Shown here: piece by piece, positions 1-9,121 of the stretch
Layout: each line of letters begins with the position of its first letter
Position numbering within the stretch: position 1 is the stretch's first letter
Assembly (NCBI GenBank): GCA_029432775.1
Contig: JAROAZ010000006.1
Coordinates: 124,001-188,000 of the forward strand
Source of the DNA: Pontiellaceae bacterium B12227
GTDB taxonomy: Bacteria > Verrucomicrobiota > Kiritimatiellia > Kiritimatiellales > Pontiellaceae
DNA length: 64,000 nucleotides
Direction: 5' to 3'
Position numbers and translations under genes: made by a program
The notes under the pieces: model-generated
What the model saw: the letters and a program-made list of their open reading frames with translations, nothing else
What the model was told of the DNA's origin: nothing
Databases searched by the model: none

Positions 1-123
1 CATCAGCTGAAAATGCTTTTTTATGAGTGAGTTGTTGATTCCGGCGCCGAACATCCGCGTCCGGAGCAACAGTCACGCCCCAATCGTCATTCTTCACGCC
101 CCGGCAGCGCCTCGGGAAATCGC

Positions 124-141
124 TTGGCATAGCTGATGCAT
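124..141 (+). promoter_or_regulatory. Putative sigma-54 (-24/-12) promoter
   Basis: The sequence TTGGCATAGCTGATGCAT has GG and GC exactly 12 bases apart and differs from the sigma-54 consensus TTGGCACG-N4-TTGCAT at three positions. Transcription would begin near 150, giving a leader of about 70 bases to the regulator gene at 220. The downstream gene is itself a sigma-54 activator, so autoregulation is possible (inference). I recognise nothing else in the first 219 bases. Confidence 0.55.
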
Positions 142-219
142 ACTTAAGGTACAAATCCGCACCGAACCTCAGGTTTGAAACATAATTGTATCTTATACCC
201 AAGAAATGACGAATAAGAA

Positions 220-1815
220 ATGCCAAATTGTAAGTTTAACAATCCAGTCATCTGTGATGAACGCCACATCAAGGAACTTGAAACGCTGGCCCGCATCGCC
301 AGCACCCTGTCTGCTAAATCGCAGCAGGAGGAGGTCCTCCTCGAGGTAATTGATGTCCTGGAGAAGAGCCGCAGCGTCAAACGCGGAACCATTATGCTGC
401 TGACAGTGGACGGGCGCGAGCTGCGCGTTGAGGCCGTGAAGGACCGGAAGGTTCAGCAAGCCGAAGGGGCTGCCTATCGCCGTGGCGAAGGCATCACCGG
501 CCTCGTGCTCGATACCGGAGAACCGTGCATTGTTCCGCTGGTATCCGAAGAACCGCGCTTCAAAGGACGCCTGCACAGCCGCTCCGATGAACCGCTCAGT
601 TTTATCTGCGTTCCGATCACCGTTGAAAAGGCAACCGTGGGCACGCTGTCGGTCGACTGCGACGAGCAGCCCGCCAACGTGCTCAACGAGATCATGCGCT
701 TTCTCTCCATTGTGGCCACCATGATTGCCAACGATGTGGTGGCGCGGCGCTCCGCCCGAATGGAGCGCGAAGCACTCGAAACAGAAAACATTCGGCTGCG
801 CTCGGAGATGATGGAAAAATTCCAGCCGGACAATATGATCGGCAATTCACACCTCATGCATGAAGTGTACACCCGCATTCATCAGGTGGCCGCATCGGAT
901 ACGACCGTACTGATCCGGGGCGAGTCCGGCACCGGCAAGGAACTGGTGGCCTCGGCGATTCACTACAGCAGCCCGCGGGCCCGGAAACCGTTCGTGAAAG
1001 TGAACTGCGCCGCTTTGAATGAAAATCTATTGGAGAGCGAATTGTTCGGACACGAAAAAGGAGCATTCACAGGAGCGCTGCAGGCGCGTATCGGACGGGT
1101 GCAGGAAGCAGAGGGCGGCACCCTCTTCCTGGACGAGATCGGCGATTTTTCACCCACCACTCAGGTTAAACTGCTGCGGGTGCTGCAGGAGCGAACCTAT
1201 GAACGGGTCGGCAGTAATGATCTTCGAAAAGCGGATGTTCGTATTGTGGCAGCCACCAATGCCGATCTGGAGAAAGCCATTCTGGAAAACACCTTCCGGC
1301 AGGACCTCTTCTACCGCATCAATGTCTTTCCGGTGCACCTTCCGCCTTTGCGGTCGCGACGCGATGACATTCTGCTGCTCACTAATTTTTTCGTGAATAA
1401 ATATTCAACCAAGATGTGCGTGGAAATCCGGCGAATCAGTACGCCTGCCATCAACATGCTGATGGCCTACCACTGGCCGGGCAACGTGCGTGAGCTGGAA
1501 AATACCATTGAGTATGCCGTTCTGATGGGCAAAGAAGACGGCGTCATTCACGGGCACGATCTGCCACCCACCCTGCAGACCCCGGTAGCCATTGCCGCAA
1601 CCGGCAGCAATCAACATACGCTGAAAGCGCGCGTTGCCATGCTGGAACGGGATCTGATTGTCGATTCCCTGAAACGCCACAAAGGAACCATCAGCGCCGC
1701 CGCTCGCGAACTGGGCATTACGGAGCGAATGGTGCGCTATAAAATTCAGAAACTGGATATCGACTACGAAACACTGTTCAAAAAACGACGAAAAAGGAAA
1801 ACGCCACGACCATGA
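220..1815 (+). CDS. NifA-like sigma-54-dependent transcriptional activator (GAF-AAA-Fis)
   Basis: This 531-residue enhancer-binding protein should open sigma-54 promoters by ATP hydrolysis. Residues about 15-175 form a GAF sensory domain. The AAA+ domain follows, with Walker A GESGTGKE near 234-241, the sigma-54 contact loop GAFTGA near 281-286 and Walker B LFLDEIG near 301-307. A Fis-type helix-turn-helix ([11 protein letters not shown]...) lies near 489-512. The architecture matches NifA, but no nif genes are in view, so the ligand and regulon are unknown. The ATG at 220 has only a weak ribosome site. A possible sigma-54 promoter lies at 124-141. The gene overlaps the next one by 4 bases (ATGA), so they form one operon. 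A paralogue with the same layout lies at 4298-5830. Confidence 0.9.
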   Translation: MPNCKFNNPVICDERHIKELETLARIASTLSAKSQQEEVLLEVIDVLEKSRSVKRGTIMLLTVDGRELRVEAVKDRKVQQAEGAAYRRGEGITGLVLDTGEPCIVPLVSEEPRFKGRLHSRSDEPLSFICVPITVEKATVGTLSVDCDEQPANVLNEIMRFLSIVATMIANDVVARRSARMEREALETENIRLRSEMMEKFQPDNMIGNSHLMHEVYTRIHQVAASDTTVLIRGESGTGKELVASAIHYSSPRARKPFVKVNCAALNENLLESELFGHEKGAFTGALQARIGRVQEAEGGTLFLDEIGDFSPTTQVKLLRVLQERTYERVGSNDLRKADVRIVAATNADLEKAILENTFRQDLFYRINVFPVHLPPLRSRRDDILLLTNFFVNKYSTKMCVEIRRISTPAINMLMAYHWPGNVRELENTIEYAVLMGKEDGVIHGHDLPPTLQTPVAIAATGSNQHTLKARVAMLERDLIVDSLKRHKGTISAAARELGITERMVRYKIQKLDIDYETLFKKRRKRKTPRP

Positions 1816-2252
1816 AAATCCGCCGCGCAACCCAAGATGACATCCCGGCTATGGCTGAACTGCTCCACGAGCTTTTTGCAATTGAGGTGGACTTCACCCC
1901 CGACTTTGCCGTGCAGTCGGAAGGTCTTTCCCGCCTCTTGGACCGGGAGAGCGCGGAAATTTTTGTGGCTGAAATCCGCCGCCAGGTGGTGGGCATGTGC
2001 ACCGTCCAGATTCACATCTCCACAGCGAAAGGCCGCGAAGTGGGCGTGGTGGAAGATGTGGTTGTTGACATTGAACACCGCGGGAAAGGCATGGGGGCCG
2101 CACTGCTCCGCACCATGGAAGAATGGGCGGTACAACGCGGTCTGGCGCGTCTGCAACTGTTGGCCGACCGCGATAACAACCCGGCACTCGGCTTCTATCG
2201 GAGGCAGGGCTGGCACGCCACGAATCTGGTCAGTTGGATGAAACAGCTCTAA
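1812..2252 (+). CDS. GNAT family N-acetyltransferase
   Basis: A 146-residue single-domain acetyltransferase of the GNAT fold. The acetyl-CoA binding signature [10 protein letters not shown] is seen near residues 89-98, preceded by the usual beta strand ([11 protein letters not shown]), and the C-terminal strand pattern ([12 protein letters not shown]) is typical. The substrate cannot be read from sequence. It is translationally coupled to the NifA-like regulator by an ATGA overlap, so the two are co-expressed. Confidence 0.88.
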   Translation: MKIRRATQDDIPAMAELLHELFAIEVDFTPDFAVQSEGLSRLLDRESAEIFVAEIRRQVVGMCTVQIHISTAKGREVGVVEDVVVDIEHRGKGMGAALLRTMEEWAVQRGLARLQLLADRDNNPALGFYRRQGWHATNLVSWMKQL

Positions 2253-2300
2253 GCGCTGTGGTTGCCTCCAAATTTCCCATAGAGCCCCCGCCCGCAACCT

Positions 2301-2330
2301 GCCCGGTGCTGCAGCACGGCCTTCTTTTTA
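2301..2330 (+). terminator. Possible weak terminator
   Basis: GTGCTGCAGCAC (2306-2317) is a perfect palindrome followed by GGCCTTCTTTTTAA. It lies downstream of the regulator-acetyltransferase pair. The stem is short, so this is a tentative call. Confidence 0.35.
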
Positions 2331-2450
2331 ATAGCTCCACGGAGGCCTAGTATTTTTTGCTATATTTTAAGCAGGGGAAGTCTTGCTCTTTTCTCTGAGC
2401 TTTTTTATGCTCTGGCAGTTAGGTGGAAATAACTGAGTGAGGACACGAAC

Positions 2451-2819
2451 GTGGCAAAGATATCAGACAAGGAATGGAACGCTCTCAAAAAGAAGCTGGC
2501 CGACGACGGTCGACTTGAAAAATTTATGCTGGGAGAACCGGAGCAGGAATATGTGACTTCCCGCGGAATGGAGATCCTGCGTCTACACGCAACCGACTTC
2601 GTTAACAAACGCCTCGCTCCTGCCAACCCGAAGAATGATGGCCGGCAAACACCGACCAAAGGGCACCCCGTTTTCATTGCCCAGCATGCCTGTGGCTGTA
2701 ACGACCGGGATGCGGTGGCAGAATTTTTCGGCTATGAAAAAGGCCGCGAGTTAACCACCGATGAAGTGGACATTATTGTTGATGTCATTCTCCATTGGAT
2801 TGAAGAACATCTGGACTGA
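2451..2819 (+). CDS. DUF4186 family protein
   Basis: A 122-residue soluble protein that I match to DUF4186 from its central pattern: HATDFVNKRLAPANP (46-60), NDGRQTP (62-68) and GHPVFIAQHACGCN (71-84). The Cys/His content of that segment could bind metal, but no function is established that I know of. The start is GTG at 2451, after the ribosome site GAGTGAGGA; no ATG competes. It stands alone between a weak terminator and the strong terminator at 2842. Confidence 0.75.
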   Translation: MAKISDKEWNALKKKLADDGRLEKFMLGEPEQEYVTSRGMEILRLHATDFVNKRLAPANPKNDGRQTPTKGHPVFIAQHACGCNDRDAVAEFFGYEKGRELTTDEVDIIVDVILHWIEEHLD

Positions 2820-2841
2820 CCTGCTTTGAGCAGCGCGACTG

Positions 2842-2874
2842 AAAATCCACCTGAGGGTGGATTTTTTCTTTTTT
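2842..2874 (+). terminator. Rho-independent terminator
   Basis: AAATCCACC-TGAG-GGTGGATTT followed by a run of T (TTTTTTCTTTTTT). It ends transcription of the DUF4186 gene, just before pcnB. Confidence 0.85.
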
Positions 2875-2907
2875 AGCCCGAACAGTTCGAATACTCTGCG
2901 ACCTTTT

Positions 2908-4194
2908 ATGGAACCAATCATTTTAAAGAGAGCCGACCACAATGTCAGCCGACAGAATATGACTTCTGCGGCTGTTAAAGTGTTATACCGACTCAAAGAC
3001 GAGGGCTATACCGCCTATGTGGCGGGCGGCGGCGTTCGAGATCTGCTACTGAACCGAAACCCCAAAGACTTCGATGTAGCCACCAATGCAACCCCGGAAC
3101 AAATTCGAAAAATGTTTCGTAACTGCCGGCTGGTGGGGCGGCGCTTCCGTCTGGCGCACATCCTTTTCCGCGGAGAAGTCATTGAAACCGCCACCTTCCG
3201 GGCACCGGTTCCTGATGATGGCGACGAAACGGTCCACTGCGAAAATACCCTGAGAGTCGGCGAATCCGGCATGGTGATGCGCGATAATATTTTCGGCACG
3301 CCGGAAGAAGATGCCATGCGCCGCGATTTCACCATCAACGCCCTCTTCTACAACATTGCCGACTTTTCCATTATTGACTACGCCGGCGGCCTGAAAGATC
3401 TCGACGACAAAATTATCCGCGTCATCGGCGAACCGGACAAACGGTTTGCTGAAGATCCGGTTCGCATGATCCGCGCCGCCCGGTTTGCCGGCACGCTTGG
3501 CTTCGAAATAGAACAGGAAGCCTACGAATCCATCTGCCGGAACAAGGATCTCCTGGCTTCCGCAGCTCCCTCGCGCATGTATGAAGAGGTGCAGAAGCTG
3601 TTTTTCTGCGGCCACGCCAAAGAAGTGTTCCAATGGTTGGAAAAAACCGGGTTGCTGCACCCGATGTTTCACGACTTCTCCCACTGGATCGATGAAGATA
3701 AGGCGCGGCATGACTGGGTTATCCAGACACTGGAACAAATGGACCGCTGGCGGCAGGCAGGCCTGCGGGTGCATCCTGCCCTGCTGTTTTCTCTGATTTT
3801 CGGGGAGTATCATGAATTCCTGATCAAACAGCTCGAAGAGGGCGGCCAGACACCGCACGATGCCTCCCGCAATGCCATTCAGAACCATCTGCGGCCCATG
3901 TGCGACAATGTGCGGGTTCCAAAACAGGTGATCTATCAGGTCTGCGACATCATGACCAACCAGCGGCGGTTTGAGCGCACGCAGGGGCGGCGCCCTCAGC
4001 GTTTTATCCAGACCCGCGGCTTCCTCGACGCCTTTCTGTTTTTTAAATTTTCCTCCAAAGCGCATAACCGGAACCAGGAATTGCTCGAATTCTGGACGGA
4101 ACAGCGGAAATCAAATCCGCCGAAACAGACCCAGCGCAAAAAGAAACGGGGCCCCAACAACACCAATCCCGATGGCGAAATGCCAATCGAGTAG
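2908..4194 (+). CDS. pcnB: Polynucleotide adenylyltransferase (poly(A) polymerase I)
   Basis: A 428-residue class II nucleotidyltransferase that adds poly(A) tails to RNA 3' ends and so marks them for decay. From the ATG at 2908: GGGVRDLLL at 40-48, catalytic DFDVATN at 54-60 (Asp54, Asp56), and RRDFTIN near 138-144. [10 protein letters not shown] at 75-84 is the signature that separates bacterial PAP I from CCA-adding enzymes. The C-terminus is Lys/Arg/Pro rich, as in PAP I. A longer reading from GTG at 2857 would start inside the terminator stem, so I reject it. A copy of the 15-bp palindrome (3628-3642) lies in the coding sequence. Confidence 0.93.
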   Translation: MEPIILKRADHNVSRQNMTSAAVKVLYRLKDEGYTAYVAGGGVRDLLLNRNPKDFDVATNATPEQIRKMFRNCRLVGRRFRLAHILFRGEVIETATFRAPVPDDGDETVHCENTLRVGESGMVMRDNIFGTPEEDAMRRDFTINALFYNIADFSIIDYAGGLKDLDDKIIRVIGEPDKRFAEDPVRMIRAARFAGTLGFEIEQEAYESICRNKDLLASAAPSRMYEEVQKLFFCGHAKEVFQWLEKTGLLHPMFHDFSHWIDEDKARHDWVIQTLEQMDRWRQAGLRVHPALLFSLIFGEYHEFLIKQLEEGGQTPHDASRNAIQNHLRPMCDNVRVPKQVIYQVCDIMTNQRRFERTQGRRPQRFIQTRGFLDAFLFFKFSSKAHNRNQELLEFWTEQRKSNPPKQTQRKKKRGPNNTNPDGEMPIE

Positions 4195-4297
4195 GAAATT
4201 ATTACCAAAACACACTTGTGTACGGCCCCATACCTTAGATACATTTTTGTATTACGGATTGCCCGAAAATAATCAGGCCTCCAAGAAGGATGCAAAA

Positions 4298-5830
4298 ATG
4301 AATCAGAGCGAAAAAGAACTAAACGTTCTCTATAATATCTCGCAGACTATCTCTGCACGTCAGCATAATATTTCCGAACTGCTGAACGAGGTTCTCCAGA
4401 TTATGGAAACCGACATGGGTGTACTGCGCGGAACACTGACCCTGCGCAAACCCGGAACCAATATTCTCAACATTGAAGCGTCCAGCGGTCTGTCCAACAG
4501 CGAAGTACTGCGAGGTCAATACGAACTGGGCGAAGGGGTTACCGGACGCGTGGCCCAGACCGGCGCTGCCGAGCTGATTCCGGACATCAATGAGTCGAAT
4601 GACTTCCTGAACCGGACCAAAGCCCGCGACGACGAAAAAACCGCATTCATCTGCGTACCGATCATCCACCACAAGGAAGTGATCGGCACCATGAGCATCG
4701 ACCTGCCTGCCATGGATGAGGTCGAGCTGAAAGGCTATACCCTCTTTCTTGAGCATGTGGCCCAGATTCTGGCCTCGGCCGTATCGACCATCCGCGAGGA
4801 AATTGAAGAACGCAATGCGCTTGAATCCGAGAATGAAATGCTGCGCCGCCAGCTGGGCGACCGCTACAGCATCGACAACATGGTCGGCAACTGCAACTCT
4901 ATGCGCCTGATCTACGAACAGATCGTTCAGGTGGCCGACAGTGCCGCGACGGTGCTTGTTCGCGGTGAGTCGGGAACCGGTAAAGAGCTGATTGCCCGCG
5001 CCATCCACTTCAACAGCCCGCGCAAGAACAATGCCTTCATCAGCGTCAACTGCGCCGCTCTTCCTGAAAACCTGATTGAGTCCGAGTTGTTCGGTCATGA
5101 AAAAGGCGCCTTCACCGGAGCCCAGCAACAGCGGAAGGGACGTTTCGAATTGGCCAACGGCGGCACCATCTTCCTCGACGAAATCGGAGATATCTCACCG
5201 GCCGTACAGGTTCGTCTGCTACGCGTGCTGCAGGAAAAATCCTTTGAACGCGTCGGAGGAAACGAAACCATCACGGTGAATGTACGCGTGGTAGCCGCCA
5301 CCAGCCGCAATCTGGAAGAAGGGATGACCAACAGTACTTTCCGTGAGGATTTGTATTACCGCCTCAATGTTTTCCCTATTCTTCTACCGCCGCTGCGAGA
5401 ACGCAAATCCGATATTCTACTGCTCGCCGACCACTTCCTGCAGAAATATGGAGGAATGTACGGCAAGGAGATGAAACGTATTTCCACTTCCGCCATTAAT
5501 ATGATGATGGCCTATCACTGGCCCGGTAATGTCCGCGAGCTGGAAAACTGTATTGAACGCGCCGTGCTCACCTCTTCAGACGGGGTGATCCACGGATTCA
5601 ACATGCCGCCGTCGTTGCAGACCAGCGATGAAACCCACACAAATCTGCTGCCTGAAAACGGTGCCAACCTGCGCCAGATGGTTGAGGCTTACGAACGCGA
5701 AATTCTGATCGACGCCCTGAAAAAACACCGGGGCAATGCAGCGGCTGTTGCGCGTTATCTTCAGACCACGCAGCGCATCATCAACTACCGCATCAAAAAC
5801 CTCGGCATCGATCCGAGAAACTACAAATAA
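4298..5830 (+). CDS. NifA-like sigma-54-dependent transcriptional activator (GAF-AAA-Fis)
   Basis: A 510-residue enhancer-binding protein and paralogue of the gene at 220. GAF domain about residues 1-165, a short coiled linker, then AAA+ with Walker A GESGTGKE near 222-229, GAFTGA near 270-275 and LFLDEIG-type Walker B, and a Fis helix-turn-helix near 478-502. The chosen ATG follows the ribosome site AAGGA; the same frame stays open upstream to 3971 but overlaps pcnB. The signal sensed by the GAF domain is unknown. It lies 4 bases before prmC, which suggests a shared transcript with prmC and the SprT-like gene. Confidence 0.9.
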   Translation: MNQSEKELNVLYNISQTISARQHNISELLNEVLQIMETDMGVLRGTLTLRKPGTNILNIEASSGLSNSEVLRGQYELGEGVTGRVAQTGAAELIPDINESNDFLNRTKARDDEKTAFICVPIIHHKEVIGTMSIDLPAMDEVELKGYTLFLEHVAQILASAVSTIREEIEERNALESENEMLRRQLGDRYSIDNMVGNCNSMRLIYEQIVQVADSAATVLVRGESGTGKELIARAIHFNSPRKNNAFISVNCAALPENLIESELFGHEKGAFTGAQQQRKGRFELANGGTIFLDEIGDISPAVQVRLLRVLQEKSFERVGGNETITVNVRVVAATSRNLEEGMTNSTFREDLYYRLNVFPILLPPLRERKSDILLLADHFLQKYGGMYGKEMKRISTSAINMMMAYHWPGNVRELENCIERAVLTSSDGVIHGFNMPPSLQTSDETHTNLLPENGANLRQMVEAYEREILIDALKKHRGNAAAVARYLQTTQRIINYRIKNLGIDPRNYK

Positions 5831-5834
5831 CCTC

Positions 5835-6701
5835 ATGGAAGTAGATCAACTGATTGAATCATTTGAGTTTCGCTTTCAGGCTGCAGGTGTAGATAACGCC
5901 CGCCGGGTGGCGGAGGAACTCCTTGCCGAGGTGCTGAACTGCAAACCGTTGGAAATCTACACCGGGGCGGCCGCGCACCTTGTTACAACGGCGGAACAGT
6001 TTAAAGTCATCAAAATGCTGGAACCGATGGCTAAACGTGTTGAACAGGGAGAGCCTCTTCAATATGTTATCGGTCATGTTGATTTCTGGGGATTGCAGAT
6101 CAAGTGCGACTCCCGCGCCCTGATTCCCCGCCCGGAAACCGAACTGCTGGTCGAGGAAGTACTCAGCTGCCGAGTTATGACCGATAAGCGTCCAGCCACA
6201 GTGGTCGATGTCGGCACCGGATCCGGGTGCATCGCCTTAACGCTGGCGAAGCAACGCCCCGATGCCAACTTCAAGGCGGTTGATCTATCATCAGATGCGC
6301 TGGAGCTCGCGCGGGAGAACGAAGCCGCCAACAAACCGGAAAAGCCGATTTTCTGGATGAAGAACAATTTGCTGGAGCGCTTCGCTCCGGCGAGCGCCGA
6401 TGTGATTGTGGCCAACCTTCCCTATATTTCTTCCAATGACTGGAAAGAACTCTCACCGAGCGTTCGCGAACATGAACCTCAGAGCGCACTCGACAGCGGC
6501 CCAACCGGCATGGAACTGATTGAAAACCTTGCTCTGCAGGCCCGTAGCATTCTCGTCCCGGACGGCATGCTCTTCCTGGAATTCGGTTTTGACCAGGGCA
6601 AAGCTGTTTTCCAATATCTGGAAAGTCTGGGCTACCTTGATATACAAATTAAGCATGATCTCGCCGGCCTGGACCGCATTGCCATTGCCACCAACCCCTG
6701 A
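5835..6701 (+). CDS. prmC: Peptide chain release factor N5-glutamine methyltransferase
   Basis: A 288-residue SAM-dependent methylase that modifies the GGQ glutamine of release factors. The N-terminal helical domain covers about 1-90. The SAM motif DVGTGSGCIALTL starts near 124. The catalytic motif reads N194-L-P-Y197 where many PrmC proteins have NPPY. The start ATG at 5835 comes 4 bases after the upstream stop and gives the usual length. Its TGA overlaps the ATG of the next gene (TGATG). One 15-bp palindrome copy (6609-6623) is inside the gene. Confidence 0.92.
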   Translation: MEVDQLIESFEFRFQAAGVDNARRVAEELLAEVLNCKPLEIYTGAAAHLVTTAEQFKVIKMLEPMAKRVEQGEPLQYVIGHVDFWGLQIKCDSRALIPRPETELLVEEVLSCRVMTDKRPATVVDVGTGSGCIALTLAKQRPDANFKAVDLSSDALELARENEAANKPEKPIFWMKNNLLERFAPASADVIVANLPYISSNDWKELSPSVREHEPQSALDSGPTGMELIENLALQARSILVPDGMLFLEFGFDQGKAVFQYLESLGYLDIQIKHDLAGLDRIAIATNP

Positions 6702-7330
6702 TGCTCTCCAAGGCCGACAGACAGCGCGCCCGCTTTGCTCCGAACGACCCCGTTGAATTTGGCTATCTGGAATACCGGCTTAAAGGAACAATCGTGCGAT
6801 TGAATCCTAAACGCGCCGTGGTTCAGGTGGATGACGAGCAATTCTCCGTCCCATACGATCGACTGATTCCAACATCTGGAAAGACAGCAGAGCGGGAAGA
6901 AAAAATCGAAAAGGTACTGCAAACTGCGCTTGAGCTACTGGCACAGCATGGCCTGAATGACTGGCAGTTTAAATTCGACCACTCCACGCGCCGGGCCGGG
7001 GCCTGCTATTACCATGACAAACAGATCACCCTCGCGTTCGATCTGGCCCACTCCGGTACTGAAGAAACGATCCGCGACACGATCCTGCACGAAATTGCCC
7101 ATGCACTTGTCGGGGAAAATCACAATCACGATGCCGTATGGAAAACAAAGGCCAGGGAGATCGGTTGCTCCGGCGAGCGTACTCACTCGCTTGAATTTGC
7201 TCCGCCGCGTTGGACTGTTACATGCGAAAACCGCTGTTGGACCCATACGGCCCAACAGCGGAATTCAAAACTCATCTGCCGCACGTGCGGAAGCAGGCTG
7301 GTGTATACCCCCTACTCCGCACCGGCTTAG
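6701..7330 (+). CDS. SprT-like zinc metalloprotease domain protein
   Basis: A 209-residue protein. Residues about 1-60 look like a small SH3/KOW-type beta domain (YRLKGTIVRLNPKRAVVQVDD). The rest is a SprT-like domain with the zinc-protease motif H130-E-I-A-H134 and a third likely ligand region NHNHDAVW. A C-terminal zinc ribbon follows (CENRC...CRTCGSRL). SprT relatives include the DNA-protein-crosslink protease Spartan, but the bacterial role is not established. It overlaps prmC by one base. The stop lies 3 bases from the convergent stop at 7334. One palindrome copy lies at 6867-6881. Confidence 0.8.
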   Translation: MLSKADRQRARFAPNDPVEFGYLEYRLKGTIVRLNPKRAVVQVDDEQFSVPYDRLIPTSGKTAEREEKIEKVLQTALELLAQHGLNDWQFKFDHSTRRAGACYYHDKQITLAFDLAHSGTEETIRDTILHEIAHALVGENHNHDAVWKTKAREIGCSGERTHSLEFAPPRWTVTCENRCWTHTAQQRNSKLICRTCGSRLVYTPYSAPA

Positions 7331-7333
7331 ATT

Positions 7334-9106
7334 TTACTTTTTCTGATCAATCACATCCTGGATCAGTTTCTTTTCTTCAGGGCGGCGACCGGCATCGAGT
7401 GCCTGCTGAGCCAGCTCCTTATCGAGTCGACGCTGTCCGGCCAATAGCCGGGAGCAACCACGCATCAGCGTAACATGATTCGAAAGAGACATCGATTCAT
7501 CCGCCGCAAGCTTGATCATGGTTGGCAACGCATTGTCCTGCTTCCAGCCGCCGAGCATTTTTACAGCGGATTTCTGCAGTTGCTCATCCGACGATGTGCA
7601 GGCCTTAGCCACCGGCTTAAGGGCTTCATCACTTCCGGTCTGCACCAACGCCTGCAGAATATTAGCCTGACTCCGCGGAGAAGCAGCCGTCATCTGATCC
7701 ACCAGAATATTCACCGCTTTGCCGGGCTCGCTGGAGCGGCGCATAATTTCAACAATCGCATTAAGGATATCCCGCGAAACCGGGGACTTTTCTCTGGAAA
7801 TCATCAGCTGAGTGAGTTGCTCAAGGTTGGAGAGATTACCAATCATCCCAATGGCTTTCACGGCCCCCTTTGAAACCACCTTGCTCTCTTCGTCCGCATA
7901 CTTAAAGAAGGCAGGCATCAGATCCTTGCGCCCGCGAATCGCCAAGGCCTCAATCGCAACAGCCCGTCCGTTTTCATCGCCAGACTTGGCAATGGTTTCG
8001 AGCGCCGCGTCCACTCCTTCCACATTCAGCTGGCCCAGCGCACGGCGAGCATCACCCCGCCCGTTGGCGAGCAGCGGTTTAACAGAGTCAGCCGTTCCGA
8101 TTCGTGCCAGAGCGGATGCTGCATTATCCTGCACAAAATAGTCCTTCGACTTGAGCAATGGTTCAACGGCCTTCGCATAGGCCCGGTTGCCGCTGAACTC
8201 CAGTGCGCCGAGAGCCTGCAACTGAATATGGGGCGGCAGTGTGCCGAGGTTTGCAGCCACGAGGTCGCAGATCTGCTTATCTTTACCCTGCAGAGCGGCC
8301 TCAATCACCGCCAGCTGTAAAGCAGCATTTCCTGAGCTCATTGCATTGGCAGCTTTCCCGGTTTCTCCAAGCAACAGCAAACCGAGAAATGCCGACGACT
8401 GAACATCCGGGGTATCTGAAGCGGCAGACAACGTTTTAAAAACTTCTTTACGATTTGTGGCAAGCAGGGCCGCATCAACATGGACTTTTCGGTAGCCCTC
8501 TTCTTTTGCGCGTTGCCCCAGAAGCGCCTCGACACCGATATCTTCATTCAAACGCCCCAGCGTAATGACCGCTGCAAGGAAGATTTCCTGACTGCTGCTT
8601 TTCAAAGCCCCGACAATCAGCTTGGAGGCTCCCGCCTGATTGCGCTCACCCAATGCATAGATCAGACCGGCGGTATCTATATCCGACCGGCTCTTGCGGC
8701 TCTTCAACTGAGCACCTAACGCCTGAGCCGCTGCATTCGATGGATTCACCACCAGCGCCCGGCGGGCATCGTTGCGAATGTGTTCATCCTGATGGTTCAT
8801 CAGTTTCGCCAAAGTAGGCACCGATTCTTCACCGCCAATGCGCTCCAGGTTATTCAGCATCGGCTGAATAACTTGAAGAACGGGCTGACGGCTGTTGAGC
8901 ACTTCGCAAATTTCAACACAGATGGCCTTGCGGTCTGCTTCCGAAGCATCCGGACTGCTGGCCTTTGAGCAGGCCGCCAACAGATCGAGTCGCGCCTGCG
9001 TCTGAACATTGAGATCTTTCGAGGTTAACTGGGGAATCAATTCTTTAACGGCCGCCTGCGAAACAGCGGCCGCGAGCAGGAATGTAAGTAACGTTTTCTT
9101 AAACAT
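7334..9106 (-). CDS. Exported HEAT-repeat protein
   Basis: A 590-residue protein with a Sec signal peptide (MFKKTLLTFLLAAAVSQA) followed by tandem HEAT/PBS-lyase-like helical repeats over almost its whole length. Recurring patterns include VPTLAKLMNHQDEHIRNDARRAL and VKPLLANG. HEAT arrays are protein-binding scaffolds, and no catalytic motif is seen. The ATG at 9106 follows the ribosome site AAAGG; an in-frame TTG two codons upstream is less likely. It begins 15 bases after the oxidoreductase stop, so the two exported proteins are probably co-expressed and may act together outside the cytoplasm (inference). Confidence 0.82.
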   Translation of the reverse strand: MFKKTLLTFLLAAAVSQAAVKELIPQLTSKDLNVQTQARLDLLAACSKASSPDASEADRKAICVEICEVLNSRQPVLQVIQPMLNNLERIGGEESVPTLAKLMNHQDEHIRNDARRALVVNPSNAAAQALGAQLKSRKSRSDIDTAGLIYALGERNQAGASKLIVGALKSSSQEIFLAAVITLGRLNEDIGVEALLGQRAKEEGYRKVHVDAALLATNRKEVFKTLSAASDTPDVQSSAFLGLLLLGETGKAANAMSSGNAALQLAVIEAALQGKDKQICDLVAANLGTLPPHIQLQALGALEFSGNRAYAKAVEPLLKSKDYFVQDNAASALARIGTADSVKPLLANGRGDARRALGQLNVEGVDAALETIAKSGDENGRAVAIEALAIRGRKDLMPAFFKYADEESKVVSKGAVKAIGMIGNLSNLEQLTQLMISREKSPVSRDILNAIVEIMRRSSEPGKAVNILVDQMTAASPRSQANILQALVQTGSDEALKPVAKACTSSDEQLQKSAVKMLGGWKQDNALPTMIKLAADESMSLSNHVTLMRGCSRLLAGQRRLDKELAQQALDAGRRPEEKKLIQDVIDQKK

Positions 9107-9121
9107 GGTCAACCTTTCGGA

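Noticed and set aside
2857-2907. Longer pcnB start (GTG at 2857)
   Set aside because: It begins inside a terminator stem, encodes a run of Phe from the T-tract, and the family start fits ATG at 2908.
3046-4065. Long minus-strand ORF opposite pcnB (339 codons)
   Set aside because: It lies wholly antisense to a clear pcnB and its protein resembles no family; it is a shadow of codon bias.
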